Of a stretch of DNA of 32,121 nucleotides, positions 14,747 to 22,174 are shown in pieces. Position 1 is the stretch's first letter. Each line of letters begins with the position of its first letter. The notes below the pieces were generated by a model. It was not told where the DNA came from and ran no database searches. It was given only the letters and a program-made list of their open reading frames with translations. The translations under genes were made by a program, and so were the position numbers. The stretch lies in assembly GCF_009761815.1 (NCBI RefSeq), contig NZ_RWIN01000158.1, positions 1 to 32,121 of the forward strand. Direction: 5' to 3'. The DNA comes from Pseudomonas sp. PB120. Lineage in GTDB: Bacteria > Pseudomonadota > Gammaproteobacteria > Pseudomonadales > Pseudomonadaceae.

Positions 14747-15121
14747 TCAGTTGTCGAGGGCTTGCACGCGAACCCGCGCGGTGCCGCTGCCGAGCATACC
14801 CAGTCGTTCGGCGGCTTCGTGTGAAACATCGATCAGGCGCCCACGGGTATGCGGCCCGCGATCATTGATGCGGACGACACAGGACTTGTCGTTTTTCAAA
14901 TTGGTGACCTTCACCCGCGTGCCGAAGGGCAACTGGCGGTGGGCGGCAGTCAGGGCATTCTTGTCGAAACGCTCGCCGCTGGCGGTGCGTTTGCCTTGGT
15001 GTTTGGCGCCGTAATAGGACGCCACGCCGGTCTGGTCGTAACCGTGTGGATCGACCCTATCGTTGCTGGCGCAACCGGCCAACAGAGAGAGCAGGGCGCA
15101 AAGGCCGAGTAGACGCTTCAT
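14747..15121 (-). CDS. Minimal RlpA-like lipoprotein (septal ring lytic transglycosylase family)
   Basis: This 124-residue lipoprotein has a signal peptide ending in lipobox LLAGC (Cys17). Ala at +2 predicts the outer membrane. The mature part is only the double-psi beta-barrel of RlpA: GVASYYGAKHQGKRTASGERFD, then HRQLPFGTRVKV, then NDRGPHTRGRLIDVS. Glu50, His61 and Asp87 have the same spacing as the catalytic-site residues Glu120, His131 and Asp157 of P. aeruginosa RlpA, so lytic transglycosylase activity is likely. It lacks the C-terminal SPOR domain that targets RlpA to denuded septal glycan. It heads a minus-strand cluster with the antiporter and PcaC-like genes. A REPIN lies just upstream, so its promoter would have to be in or near the repeat. 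Confidence 0.88.
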   Translation of the reverse strand: MKRLLGLCALLSLLAGCASNDRVDPHGYDQTGVASYYGAKHQGKRTASGERFDKNALTAAHRQLPFGTRVKVTNLKNDKSCVVRINDRGPHTRGRLIDVSHEAAERLGMLGSGTARVRVQALDN

Positions 15122-15142
15122 TCAAGGTTTCCCGAAAACAAG

Positions 15143-15231
15143 TGTGGGAGCCAGCCTGCTGGCGATCGCGGAGTGACAGACACGGAAATGTTGAATGTCA
15201 GACTGCTATCGCCAGCAGGCTGGCTCCCACA
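15143..15231. repeat. REPIN, class D (TGTGGGAGCCAGCCTGCTGG)
   Basis: TGTGGGAGCCAGCCTGCTGG plus CGAT on the left and its inverse ending GGCTGGCTCCCACA on the right enclose a short interior with a small GAGTGACAGAC / GTCAGACT feature. It lies between gatB and the RlpA-like gene, both on the minus strand. Confidence 0.87.
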
Positions 15232-15269
15232 GGGAGTGGAGCCAGAGTAGAAGGCTGGCCCCATTCTGA

Positions 15270-16715
15270 TCAGCCTTCGAGCTTGCTTTTCAGCAGTTCG
15301 TTGACCTGTTGCGGGTTGGCCTTGCCTTTGGAGGCTTTCATGGCCTGGCCGACGAAGAAGCCGAACATCTTGCCGCGTTTGGCTTCGTCTGCCGCGCGGT
15401 ATTGTTCGACCTGTTCGGCGTTGGCCGCCAGCATTTCGTCCAGCACGGCGGAAATCGCGCCGGTGTCGGTCACTTGCTTCAAGCCGCGCTTGTCGATGAT
15501 CTCGTCCGCGCTGCCTTCGCCGTTGGCCATGGCTTCAAACACCACTTTGGCGATCTTGCCCGAGATGGTGTTGTCCTTGATCCGCAGCAGCATGCCGCCC
15601 AGTTGCTCGGCCGAGACCGGCGACTGGTCGATGTCCAGGCCCTGTTTGTTCAACAGACTGCCCAGTTCCACCATCACCCAGTTGGCCGCCAGTTTCGCGT
15701 CGCCGCTGATGCTGACGACTTGCTCGAAGTAATCGGCTTGCTCGCGGCTGGTGGCCAGGACGCTGGCGTCGTAGACCGACAGGCCGAACTGGGCCTGGAA
15801 GCGCTCGCGTTTTTGCGGTGGCAATTCCGGCAGGGTGGCGCGCACGTCGTCGAGGAACGAGTTCTCGATGACCACGGGCAGCAGGTCCGGATCGGGGAAG
15901 TAACGGTAGTCGTTGGCTTCCTCTTTGCTGCGCATCGGACGGGTTTCGTCCTTGTTCGGATCGTACAGACGCGTCTGCTGGATCACCTTGCCGCCGTCTT
16001 CGATCAGCTCGATCTGACGTTGCACTTCGGTGTTGATCGCCTTCTCGATGAAACGGAACGAATTGACGTTCTTGATCTCGCAACGCGTGCCGAATTCAAC
16101 CTGGCCCTTCGGACGGATCGACACGTTGCAGTCGCAACGCAGCGAGCCTTCGGCCATGTTGCCGTCGCAGATGCCCAGGTAACGCACCAGTGCGTGGACC
16201 GCCTTGACGTAAGCCACGGCTTCCTTGGCGCTGCGCATGTCCGGCTCGGAGACGATTTCCAGCAGCGGCGTGCCGGCACGGTTCAGGTCGATGCCGGTGG
16301 CACCGTTGAACTCTTCGTGCAGGCTTTTACCGGCGTCTTCTTCCAGGTGCGCGCGGGTGATGCCGACGCGTTTGACCGTGCCGTCCTCCAGCGCGATGTC
16401 CAGGTGGCCCTTGCCGACGATCGGCAATTCCATCTGGCTGATCTGGTAGCCCTTCGGCAGGTCCGGGTAGAAATAGTTTTTACGGGCGAACACGTTGTGC
16501 TGGCCGATCTCGGCATCGATTGCCAGACCGAACATCACCGCCATGCGCACCGCTTCCTGGTTCAGCACCGGCAAGACGCCGGGCATGCCCAGGTCGACCA
16601 GGCTGGCCTGGGTGTTCGGCTCGGAACCGAAGGTGGTGGAACTACCGGAGAAAATTTTCGACCGGGTGGTGAGCTGGGTGTGAATCTCCAGCCCGATCAC
16701 GACTTCCCATTGCAT
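15270..16715 (-). CDS. gatB: Aspartyl/glutamyl-tRNA amidotransferase subunit B
   Basis: This 481-residue GatB is the kinase and tRNA-binding subunit of GatCAB, which converts Glu-tRNA(Gln) and/or Asp-tRNA(Asn) to Gln-tRNA or Asn-tRNA. The N-terminal cradle domain shows WEVVIGLEIHTQL, FSGSSTTFG, the YFYPDLPKGYQISQ segment and DLNRAGTPLLEIVSEPD. The C-terminal ~150 residues form the helical YqeY-like tail that contacts tRNA and ends with QQVNELLKSKLEG. The start at 16715 (MQWEVVIG) has TGAGGAGA about 5-8 bases upstream; a longer in-frame reading exists but would overlap gatA. The gene is the last of the gatCAB operon, 10 bases after gatA. Confidence 0.97.
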   Translation of the reverse strand: MQWEVVIGLEIHTQLTTRSKIFSGSSTTFGSEPNTQASLVDLGMPGVLPVLNQEAVRMAVMFGLAIDAEIGQHNVFARKNYFYPDLPKGYQISQMELPIVGKGHLDIALEDGTVKRVGITRAHLEEDAGKSLHEEFNGATGIDLNRAGTPLLEIVSEPDMRSAKEAVAYVKAVHALVRYLGICDGNMAEGSLRCDCNVSIRPKGQVEFGTRCEIKNVNSFRFIEKAINTEVQRQIELIEDGGKVIQQTRLYDPNKDETRPMRSKEEANDYRYFPDPDLLPVVIENSFLDDVRATLPELPPQKRERFQAQFGLSVYDASVLATSREQADYFEQVVSISGDAKLAANWVMVELGSLLNKQGLDIDQSPVSAEQLGGMLLRIKDNTISGKIAKVVFEAMANGEGSADEIIDKRGLKQVTDTGAISAVLDEMLAANAEQVEQYRAADEAKRGKMFGFFVGQAMKASKGKANPQQVNELLKSKLEG

Positions 16716-16725
16716 GTGTTTCTCC

Positions 16726-18177
16726 TCAGAAGCCGGTTGGGGTGCGGGTGTGCCAGTCAGTGTTTTGCTGATACTGGTGGGCAACGTTCAACAGGCGACC
16801 TTCCTGGAAATACGGGGCAAGCAGTTGCACGCCGACCGGCAGGCCATCGACAAAACCGGCAGGCATGGACAAGCCCGGCAGACCGGCGAGGTTGGCGGTG
16901 ATGGTGTAGACGTCTTCCAGGTACGCAGCGACCGGGTCGCTGTTCTTGGCGCCGAGCTTCCAGGCCGGGTTCGGCGTGGTCGGGCCGAGGATGATGTCGA
17001 CCTCATTGAAGGCGGCCATGAAGTCGTTCTTGATCAGGCGACGGATTTTCTGCGCCTTCAGGTAATAGGCGTCGTAGTAGCCGGCGGACAACGCGTAGGC
17101 GCCGACCATGATCCGGCGCTGCACTTCCGGGCCGAAACCTTCGCCACGGGAACGCTTGTACAGGTCGATCAGGTTTTTCGGGTCTTCGCAGCGATAGCCG
17201 AAACGCACGCCGTCGAAACGCGACAGGTTCGACGAGGCTTCTGCCGGGGCGATCACGTAGTACGCAGGGATCGCGTGCTGCATGTTCGGCAGGCTGATTT
17301 CCTTGACCACGGCGCCGAGCTTTTCCAGCGCCTTGACGCTGTTGTGGATCAGCTCGGCGATACGCGAGTCAAGACCGGCGCTGAAGTATTCCTTCGGCAC
17401 GCCAATGCGCAGGCCCTGCAGCGAACCGTTGAGGCTGGCGCTGTAATCAGGCACCGGCTCGTCGATGCTAGTGGAGTCTTGCGGGTCGAAACCGGCCATG
17501 CCTTGCAGCAGGATCGCGCAGTCTTCGGCGGTGCGGGCCAACGGGCCGCCTTGGTCGAGGCTGGAGGCATAGGCGATCATGCCCCAGCGCGAAACACGAC
17601 CGTATGTCGGTTTCAGGCCGGTAAGGTTGGTCAGCGCGGCGGGCTGACGAATGGAACCGCCGGTGTCGGTACCGGTGGCCGCAGGCAGCAGACGAGCGGC
17701 AACGGCCGCGGCCGAACCGCCGGACGAACCGCCCGGAACGTGTTCCAGGTTCCACGGGTTTTTCACGGCGCCGTAGTAGCTCGACTCGTTGGCCGACCCC
17801 ATGGCGAATTCGTCCATGTTGGTCTTGCCCAGGGTCACCGCGCCGGCGGCTGCCAGTTTGGCGACGACGGTGGCGTCGTACGGTGCTTTAAAGTTGTCGA
17901 GCATCTTCGAGCCGCAGCTGGTGCGAATGCCCTGGGTGCAGAACAGGTCTTTGTGAGCGATCGGCGCGCCGAGCAGGGCACCGTTCTCACCCTTGGCCCG
18001 GCGTGCGTCAGCGGCTTTCGCCTGCTGGAGCGCCAGGTCTTCGGTGAGGCTGATGAAGCTGTTGAGCTGTGGATCGAGCTGGGCGATGCGCGCCAGCAGG
18101 ACTTTGGTCAGCTCTTCGGAAGAAAACTTTTTATCGGCGAGTCCGCGGGCGATCTCGGCCAGAGTCAATTGATGCAT
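16726..18177 (-). CDS. gatA: Aspartyl/glutamyl-tRNA amidotransferase subunit A
   Basis: This 483-residue amidase-signature enzyme is the glutaminase of GatCAB. It releases ammonia from glutamine and channels it to GatB. The Ser-cisSer-Lys triad is visible as Lys76 (PIAHKDLFCT), Ser151 (PGGSSGGSAAAVA) and Ser175 (GTDTGGSIRQPA), with the same spacing as S. aureus GatA. Downstream segments such as LKPTYGRVSRWGMIAY and the C-terminal GLPGLSMPAGFVDGLPVGVQ are typical of GatA. It is the middle gene of gatCAB, 16 bases after gatC. The ribosome site AAAGAGCC is modest, and expression probably follows from the upstream gene. Confidence 0.97.
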   Translation of the reverse strand: MHQLTLAEIARGLADKKFSSEELTKVLLARIAQLDPQLNSFISLTEDLALQQAKAADARRAKGENGALLGAPIAHKDLFCTQGIRTSCGSKMLDNFKAPYDATVVAKLAAAGAVTLGKTNMDEFAMGSANESSYYGAVKNPWNLEHVPGGSSGGSAAAVAARLLPAATGTDTGGSIRQPAALTNLTGLKPTYGRVSRWGMIAYASSLDQGGPLARTAEDCAILLQGMAGFDPQDSTSIDEPVPDYSASLNGSLQGLRIGVPKEYFSAGLDSRIAELIHNSVKALEKLGAVVKEISLPNMQHAIPAYYVIAPAEASSNLSRFDGVRFGYRCEDPKNLIDLYKRSRGEGFGPEVQRRIMVGAYALSAGYYDAYYLKAQKIRRLIKNDFMAAFNEVDIILGPTTPNPAWKLGAKNSDPVAAYLEDVYTITANLAGLPGLSMPAGFVDGLPVGVQLLAPYFQEGRLLNVAHQYQQNTDWHTRTPTGF

Positions 18178-18193
18178 TGCAGGCTCTTTCCCT

Positions 18194-18481
18194 TTAGTCG
18201 ATGACTTTCGGAACCAGGTACAGGCCGTTTTCGACCGCTGGTGCGATGGACTGATAGGCCTCGCGATGATTGGTCTCGGTCACGACGTCTGCACGCAGGC
18301 GCTGGCTGGCTTCCAGAGGGTGGGCCAGCGGCTCGATACCGTCGGTATTGACTGCCTGCATTTCGTCGACCAGCCCGAGAATGCTGTTCAGGGCCGAGGT
18401 GATGTGTGGAAGATCGGCATCATTGAGGCCAAGGCAGGCCAAATGAGCGATTTTTTCCACGTCGGAGCGTTCAAGCGCCAT
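18194..18481 (-). CDS. gatC: Aspartyl/glutamyl-tRNA amidotransferase subunit C
   Basis: This 95-residue small subunit wraps around the GatA-GatB interface and stabilises the complex. The start MALERSDVEKIAHLACLGL, the central SILGLVDEMQAVNTDGIEPLAHP and the C-terminal ENGLYLVPKVID are characteristic. GGAGAA lies 4-8 bases before the ATG. It is the first gene of gatCAB and is divergent from mreB across 211 bases, the usual pseudomonad arrangement. A hairpin followed by a T-rich run lies in its leader (18497-18520). Confidence 0.96.
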   Translation of the reverse strand: MALERSDVEKIAHLACLGLNDADLPHITSALNSILGLVDEMQAVNTDGIEPLAHPLEASQRLRADVVTETNHREAYQSIAPAVENGLYLVPKVID

Positions 18482-18496
18482 TGCGATTCTCCAGTG

Positions 18497-18520
18497 GAAA
18501 ACAGAACGGACGGCGTCCGT
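18497..18520 (-). promoter_or_regulatory. Leader hairpin with T-rich tail upstream of gatC
   Basis: On the minus strand ACGGAC-GCC-GTCCGT (complement of 18506-18520) forms a 6-bp GC-rich stem and is followed by TCTGTTTTCC, about 16 bases before the gatC start. It has the outline of a weak intrinsic terminator or of a structure near the ribosome site. I see no leader peptide, T-box or alternative antiterminator, so a regulatory role is uncertain. Confidence 0.3.
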
Positions 18521-18619
18521 GTGTTAGATTGTCGGAACACTACCGCATTTCTACGGTCATAAGGCCGCGATTGTGGGGGTTGGTGCACAGAAAAGCGGCC
18601 AATTTAACATATTGGCGCC

Positions 18620-18648
18620 TTGCCCAAAATCCCTGTCGTTGTTAGAGT
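18620..18648 (+). promoter_or_regulatory. Candidate mreB promoter
   Basis: TTGCCC (18620-18625) and TAGAGT (18643-18648) are 17 bases apart and lie about 45 bases upstream of the mreB ATG; each matches the consensus at four of six bases. A nearby inverted repeat, GCCAAT-TTAACAT-ATTGGC (18598-18616), could be a regulator site but matches no operator I can name. Confidence 0.35.
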
Positions 18649-18692
18649 TTGCCGCACTTTTTTACCCACGCGTTGCCTAGGGTCCCTTTCCC

Positions 18693-19730
18693 ATGTTCAA
18701 GAAACTGCGTGGCATGTTTTCCAGCGATCTCTCCATTGACCTGGGCACTGCCAACACCCTTATTTACGTGCGCGAGCGCGGTATCGTCCTGAATGAGCCC
18801 TCCGTTGTGGCTATTCGGACACACGGTAACCAGAAAAGTGTCGTTGCTGTCGGCACCGAAGCCAAGCGCATGCTCGGCCGAACGCCGGGCAACATCGCTG
18901 CCATTCGTCCGATGAAAGACGGCGTGATCGCCGACTTCAGCGTCTGCGAAAAGATGCTGCAGTACTTTATCAACAAGGTTCACGAAAACAGCTTCCTGCA
19001 GCCTAGCCCTCGTGTGTTGATCTGCGTTCCATGCAAGTCCACCCAGGTTGAACGTCGTGCCATCCGTGAATCGGCCCTCGGCGCCGGTGCTCGCGAAGTG
19101 TTCCTGATCGAAGAGCCTATGGCCGCTGCGATCGGTGCCGGCCTGCCGGTTGAAGAAGCGCGCGGTTCGATGGTTGTCGATATCGGTGGCGGTACCACTG
19201 AAATCGCACTGATCTCCCTGAACGGTGTGGTTTACGCCGAATCCGTACGGGTTGGCGGCGACCGCTTCGACGAAGCGATCATCACCTACGTGCGTCGCAA
19301 CTACGGCAGCCTGATCGGCGAATCCACCGCCGAGCGCATCAAGCAGGAAATCGGTACTGCCTACCCGGGCGGCGAAGTTCGCGAAGTCGACGTTCGTGGC
19401 CGTAACCTGGCCGAAGGCGTTCCACGCGCATTCACCCTGAACTCCAATGAAGTGCTGGAAGCTCTGCAAGAGTCCCTGGCCACTATCGTTCAGGCTGTTA
19501 AAAGCGCACTGGAGCAATCGCCTCCGGAACTGGCTTCCGACATCGCCGAGCGTGGCCTGGTCCTGACCGGTGGCGGCGCCTTGCTGCGTGACCTCGACAA
19601 GTTGCTGGCCCAGGAAACCGGTCTGCCGGTGATCGTTGCCGAAGACCCGCTGACCTGCGTTGCTCGCGGCGGTGGCCGTGCATTGGAAATGATGGATAAA
19701 CACACCATGGATCTGCTTTCCAGCGAGTAA
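18693..19730 (+). CDS. mreB: Rod shape-determining actin homologue MreB
   Basis: This 345-residue bacterial actin polymerises on the inner face of the cytoplasmic membrane and organises lateral peptidoglycan synthesis. The N-terminus MFKKLRGMFS is the usual amphipathic membrane-binding start. ATP-site motifs are DLGTANTLIY (16-25, phosphate 1), DIGGGTTEIA (163-172, phosphate 2) and the C-terminal VLTGGGALLRDLD (adenosine loop). Length and sequence are those of gammaproteobacterial MreB. AGGG lies about 10 bases before the ATG. It is the first gene of mreBCD and is divergent from gatC. Confidence 0.98.
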   Translation: MFKKLRGMFSSDLSIDLGTANTLIYVRERGIVLNEPSVVAIRTHGNQKSVVAVGTEAKRMLGRTPGNIAAIRPMKDGVIADFSVCEKMLQYFINKVHENSFLQPSPRVLICVPCKSTQVERRAIRESALGAGAREVFLIEEPMAAAIGAGLPVEEARGSMVVDIGGGTTEIALISLNGVVYAESVRVGGDRFDEAIITYVRRNYGSLIGESTAERIKQEIGTAYPGGEVREVDVRGRNLAEGVPRAFTLNSNEVLEALQESLATIVQAVKSALEQSPPELASDIAERGLVLTGGGALLRDLDKLLAQETGLPVIVAEDPLTCVARGGGRALEMMDKHTMDLLSSE

Positions 19731-19833
19731 GTCGCCGGATCGCTTCTATGCTGTTGAGCGCGCAGGCGGCACTTTGCAGTGCTGCCTGTTGGCGTTTATC
19801 TTCTGTCAGTCTGCATCCAGGCCGGTCTGTCGT

Positions 19834-19875
19834 ATGAACAAACAAAACATTTGCCTGGGAGGAGCGGCTTATTAA
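19834..19875 (+). other. Possible 13-codon leader ORF overlapping the mreC start
   Basis: An ATG at 19834 opens a 13-codon frame (MNKQNICLGGAAY) whose TAA at 19873-19875 overlaps the proposed ATT start of mreC at 19871. Its own ribosome site is weak. Ribosomes terminating here would be placed over the mreC start, so it could act in translational coupling. It may equally be chance. Confidence 0.25.
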
Positions 19876-20986
19876 ACCGCTTTTCACCAAAGGCCCCTCA
19901 CTCGGCGTACGCGTATTGGTGTTGGTCGTGCTATCGGTCGCGCTGATGGTGGTCGATGCCCGCTTCACACTGCTCAAGCCAGTGCGTAGCCAGATGTCGC
20001 TGGTGCTGATGCAGTCTTACTGGATCACCGACCTGCCGCAGCGGCTATGGCAAGGTGTGGCCAGCCAATTTGGCAGCCGGACCGAACTCGTCGCGGAAAA
20101 CGAAAAACTCAAGACTGAAAACCTGCTGTTGCAGGGTCGCATGCAAAAGCTTGCCGCCCTCACCGAGCAGAACGTTCGGCTGCGCGAGTTGCTCAATTCC
20201 TCCGCGCTGGTCAACGAGAAGGTTGAAGTCGCCGAGTTGATCGGCATGGACCCGAACCCCTTCACCCATCGCATCATCATCAATAAAGGTGAGCGCGACG
20301 GTGTGATCCTCGGTCAGCCGGTGCTCGATGCGCGCGGCCTGATGGGGCAAGTGGTTGAGTTGATGCCGTACACCTCCCGCGTGCTGCTGCTGACCGACAC
20401 CACCCACAGCATTCCGGTGCAGGTGAACCGTAACGGTCTGCGGGCGATTGCCAGCGGTACCGGCAACCCGGAACGCCTCGAATTGCGTCACGTCGCCGAC
20501 ACCGCCGATATCAAGGAAGGCGATCTGTTGGTCAGCTCCGGCCTGGGTCAGCGTTTCCCGGCGGGTTACCCGGTGGCAACGGTGAAGGAAGTGATTCATG
20601 ATTCCGGCCAGCCGTTTGCCATTGTCCGCGCCGTGCCGACCGCCGCGCTGAATCGCAGCCGTTACCTGCTGCTAGTGTTCAGCGATGGTCGCACCGCCGA
20701 AGAGCGTGCCAACGAAGCCGCCCAGGCCCAGGAAGCACTGGACCAGCACGGCGGCGGGCCGATCATTCCGGCGACCGTACCGAAACCGGCCATCGTTCCG
20801 GCTGCCTCACCGGCGCCTGCAGCCCCAGCGGCGGCACCTGCTGCACCCGCTGTCGCCACCCCGGCCAAACCCGTTGCCACCCATCCTGGCGCGGCAAAAC
20901 CGGCGGCGTCCAAGCCTCCGGCACCGGCCAAGCCTGCTGCCAAACCGCCTGTCTCCGCGCCGGCTACCACTGGGGGACGAGAATAA
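19871..20986 (+). CDS. mreC: Cell shape-determining protein MreC (apparent ATT start)
   Basis: MreC is the bitopic inner-membrane protein that links MreB filaments to periplasmic peptidoglycan synthases. From an ATT at 19871 it has 371 residues: a short cytoplasmic KPLFTKGPSLGVR segment, one membrane helix (about 15-33), a coiled coil (about 69-111, ENEKLKTENLLLQGRMQKLA) and the two beta-barrel domains (about 115-275). It ends in a ~70-residue Ala/Pro/Lys-rich tail. No ATG, GTG or TTG lies upstream in frame before a TGA at 19835. The first standard candidate, TTG at 19916, falls inside the membrane helix. TGGGAGGAG sits 7-8 bases before the ATT, so ATT is the best start. The stop overlaps mreD as TAATG. 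Confidence 0.93.
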   Translation: MKPLFTKGPSLGVRVLVLVVLSVALMVVDARFTLLKPVRSQMSLVLMQSYWITDLPQRLWQGVASQFGSRTELVAENEKLKTENLLLQGRMQKLAALTEQNVRLRELLNSSALVNEKVEVAELIGMDPNPFTHRIIINKGERDGVILGQPVLDARGLMGQVVELMPYTSRVLLLTDTTHSIPVQVNRNGLRAIASGTGNPERLELRHVADTADIKEGDLLVSSGLGQRFPAGYPVATVKEVIHDSGQPFAIVRAVPTAALNRSRYLLLVFSDGRTAEERANEAAQAQEALDQHGGGPIIPATVPKPAIVPAASPAPAAPAAAPAAPAVATPAKPVATHPGAAKPAASKPPAPAKPAAKPPVSAPATTGGRE

Positions 20987-21477
20987 TGCCTGGGGCTACT
21001 TCATCCCGAAACGGCTGGATGGTCTGGCTGACCTTCGCTATCGGCCTGCTGCTCAGCGTTTCGCCGCTGCCGCAATTCATGGAAATCCTGCGTCCGCTCT
21101 GGCTGGCCTTGCTGCTGGCGTTCTGGGCGCTGGCCATGCCGCAGAAAGTCGGCATGGTGACCGCATGGTGCCTGGGTCTGGCTGAAGACGTGCTCTACGG
21201 CACATTGCTGGGCCAGAACGCGTTGATCCTGACACTCATCACCTTCCTGGTGCTCTCGCTGCAGCAGCGCCTGCGCATGTTCCCGATGTGGCAACAAAGC
21301 CTGGTGATTCTGGTGATCTTCGGCCTCGCGCAGCTGGTGCAACTATGGCTCAGCGCGTTGACCGGCAATCGTCAGCCAACATTGGCGCTGGTGTTGCCGG
21401 CGCTGGTCAGTGCGTTGCTCTGGCCCTGGATCAGTTACGGTTTGCGTGGTTTGCGTCGACGTTACAAAATCAATTAA
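20986..21477 (+). CDS. mreD: Rod shape-determining membrane protein MreD
   Basis: This 163-residue very hydrophobic protein has about five membrane helices and completes the MreBCD elongation complex in the inner membrane. The N-terminal NGWMVWLTFAIGLLLSVSPL, the central WCLGLAEDVLYGTLLGQNAL and LQQRLRMFPMWQQ match gammaproteobacterial MreD. The ATG shares one base with the mreC stop (TAATG), so translation is coupled, with the GGGGGACGAG stretch at the end of mreC as ribosome site. The C-terminus is basic (GLRRRYKIN), as in relatives. Confidence 0.96.
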   Translation: MPGATSSRNGWMVWLTFAIGLLLSVSPLPQFMEILRPLWLALLLAFWALAMPQKVGMVTAWCLGLAEDVLYGTLLGQNALILTLITFLVLSLQQRLRMFPMWQQSLVILVIFGLAQLVQLWLSALTGNRQPTLALVLPALVSALLWPWISYGLRGLRRRYKIN

Positions 21478-21520
21478 TTCGGTCAGGCATTAGCCCGCAC
21501 CTCGACAGGGAGATGTCTTG

Positions 21521-22117
21521 ATGAAGCCGCTTTACCTCGCCTCTGGCTCGCCGCGTCGGCGTGAACTGCTCACGCAGATCGGCGTGCCGTTCTCCGCCAT
21601 CAGCGCGGACATCGATGAAACCCCTCTCCCCCAAGAATCCCCTTCGTCCTATGTCGAGCGCCTGGCGCGCGGCAAGGCTGAAGCCGGGCGTGGCGCGGTC
21701 GTGTCCGACGCCGAATTTTGCGTGTTGGGCGCCGACACCGCGGTGGTGCTGAACGGGGAAATTCTCGGCAAACCGGTGGACGAAGCCGACGCGCGCGCCA
21801 TGTTGATGAGGTTGTCCGGGTGTGAGCACGAGGTGCTGACCGCGATCGCCGTGCTGGACGGTGAGCGCTGCGAGTCTGTGGTGGTGCGCAGTCGGGTGCG
21901 TTTTCGCGACATCGGTCATGATGAAGCGTCTGCCTACTGGGCCAGCGGCGAACCGCGGGACAAGGCCGGCGGCTATGGTATTCAAGGATTGGGCGCGGTG
22001 TTTGTTGCCGCGCTCAATGGCAGTTATTCGGCGGTCGTTGGACTGCCGCTGTGCGAAACCGCTGAGCTGCTCGGCCATTTCGGCATACCCTGTTGGCAAA
22101 CCCTTAACGCGCGCTAA
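21521..22117 (+). CDS. maf: Maf/YhdE nucleoside triphosphate pyrophosphatase
   Basis: This 198-residue Maf-family enzyme hydrolyses non-canonical or surplus nucleotides to the monophosphate; the YhdE subgroup acts on dTTP and UTP. Conserved elements are the substrate loop LASGSPRRRELL (6-17), DETP (32-35) and the catalytic Asp72 in LGADTAVVL, followed by GKP and the C-terminal GGYGIQGLGAVFVAALNGSYS. The family has also been called a septum formation inhibitor. I take the ATG at 21521 (GGGAG 8 bases upstream) instead of the TTG one codon earlier. Location right after mreD and before rng is the same as in E. coli. Confidence 0.95.
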   Translation: MKPLYLASGSPRRRELLTQIGVPFSAISADIDETPLPQESPSSYVERLARGKAEAGRGAVVSDAEFCVLGADTAVVLNGEILGKPVDEADARAMLMRLSGCEHEVLTAIAVLDGERCESVVVRSRVRFRDIGHDEASAYWASGEPRDKAGGYGIQGLGAVFVAALNGSYSAVVGLPLCETAELLGHFGIPCWQTLNAR

Positions 22118-22174
22118 GCGCCGTACTAACCAGATGCGGCCATTTTCGTGAACATGCCTGAACGAGATCCTGCC

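Noticed and set aside
15309..18204. Two long plus-strand open frames opposite gatB and gatA (530 and 496 codons)
   Set aside because: They are antisense shadows of well-conserved genes, show low-complexity composition and have no recognisable domains.
18598..18616. GCCAAT-N7-ATTGGC inverted repeat upstream of mreB as a defined operator
   Set aside because: It is a neat 6-bp inverted repeat, but there is only one copy and no match to a regulator site that I can name; mentioned only as a possibility with the promoter.
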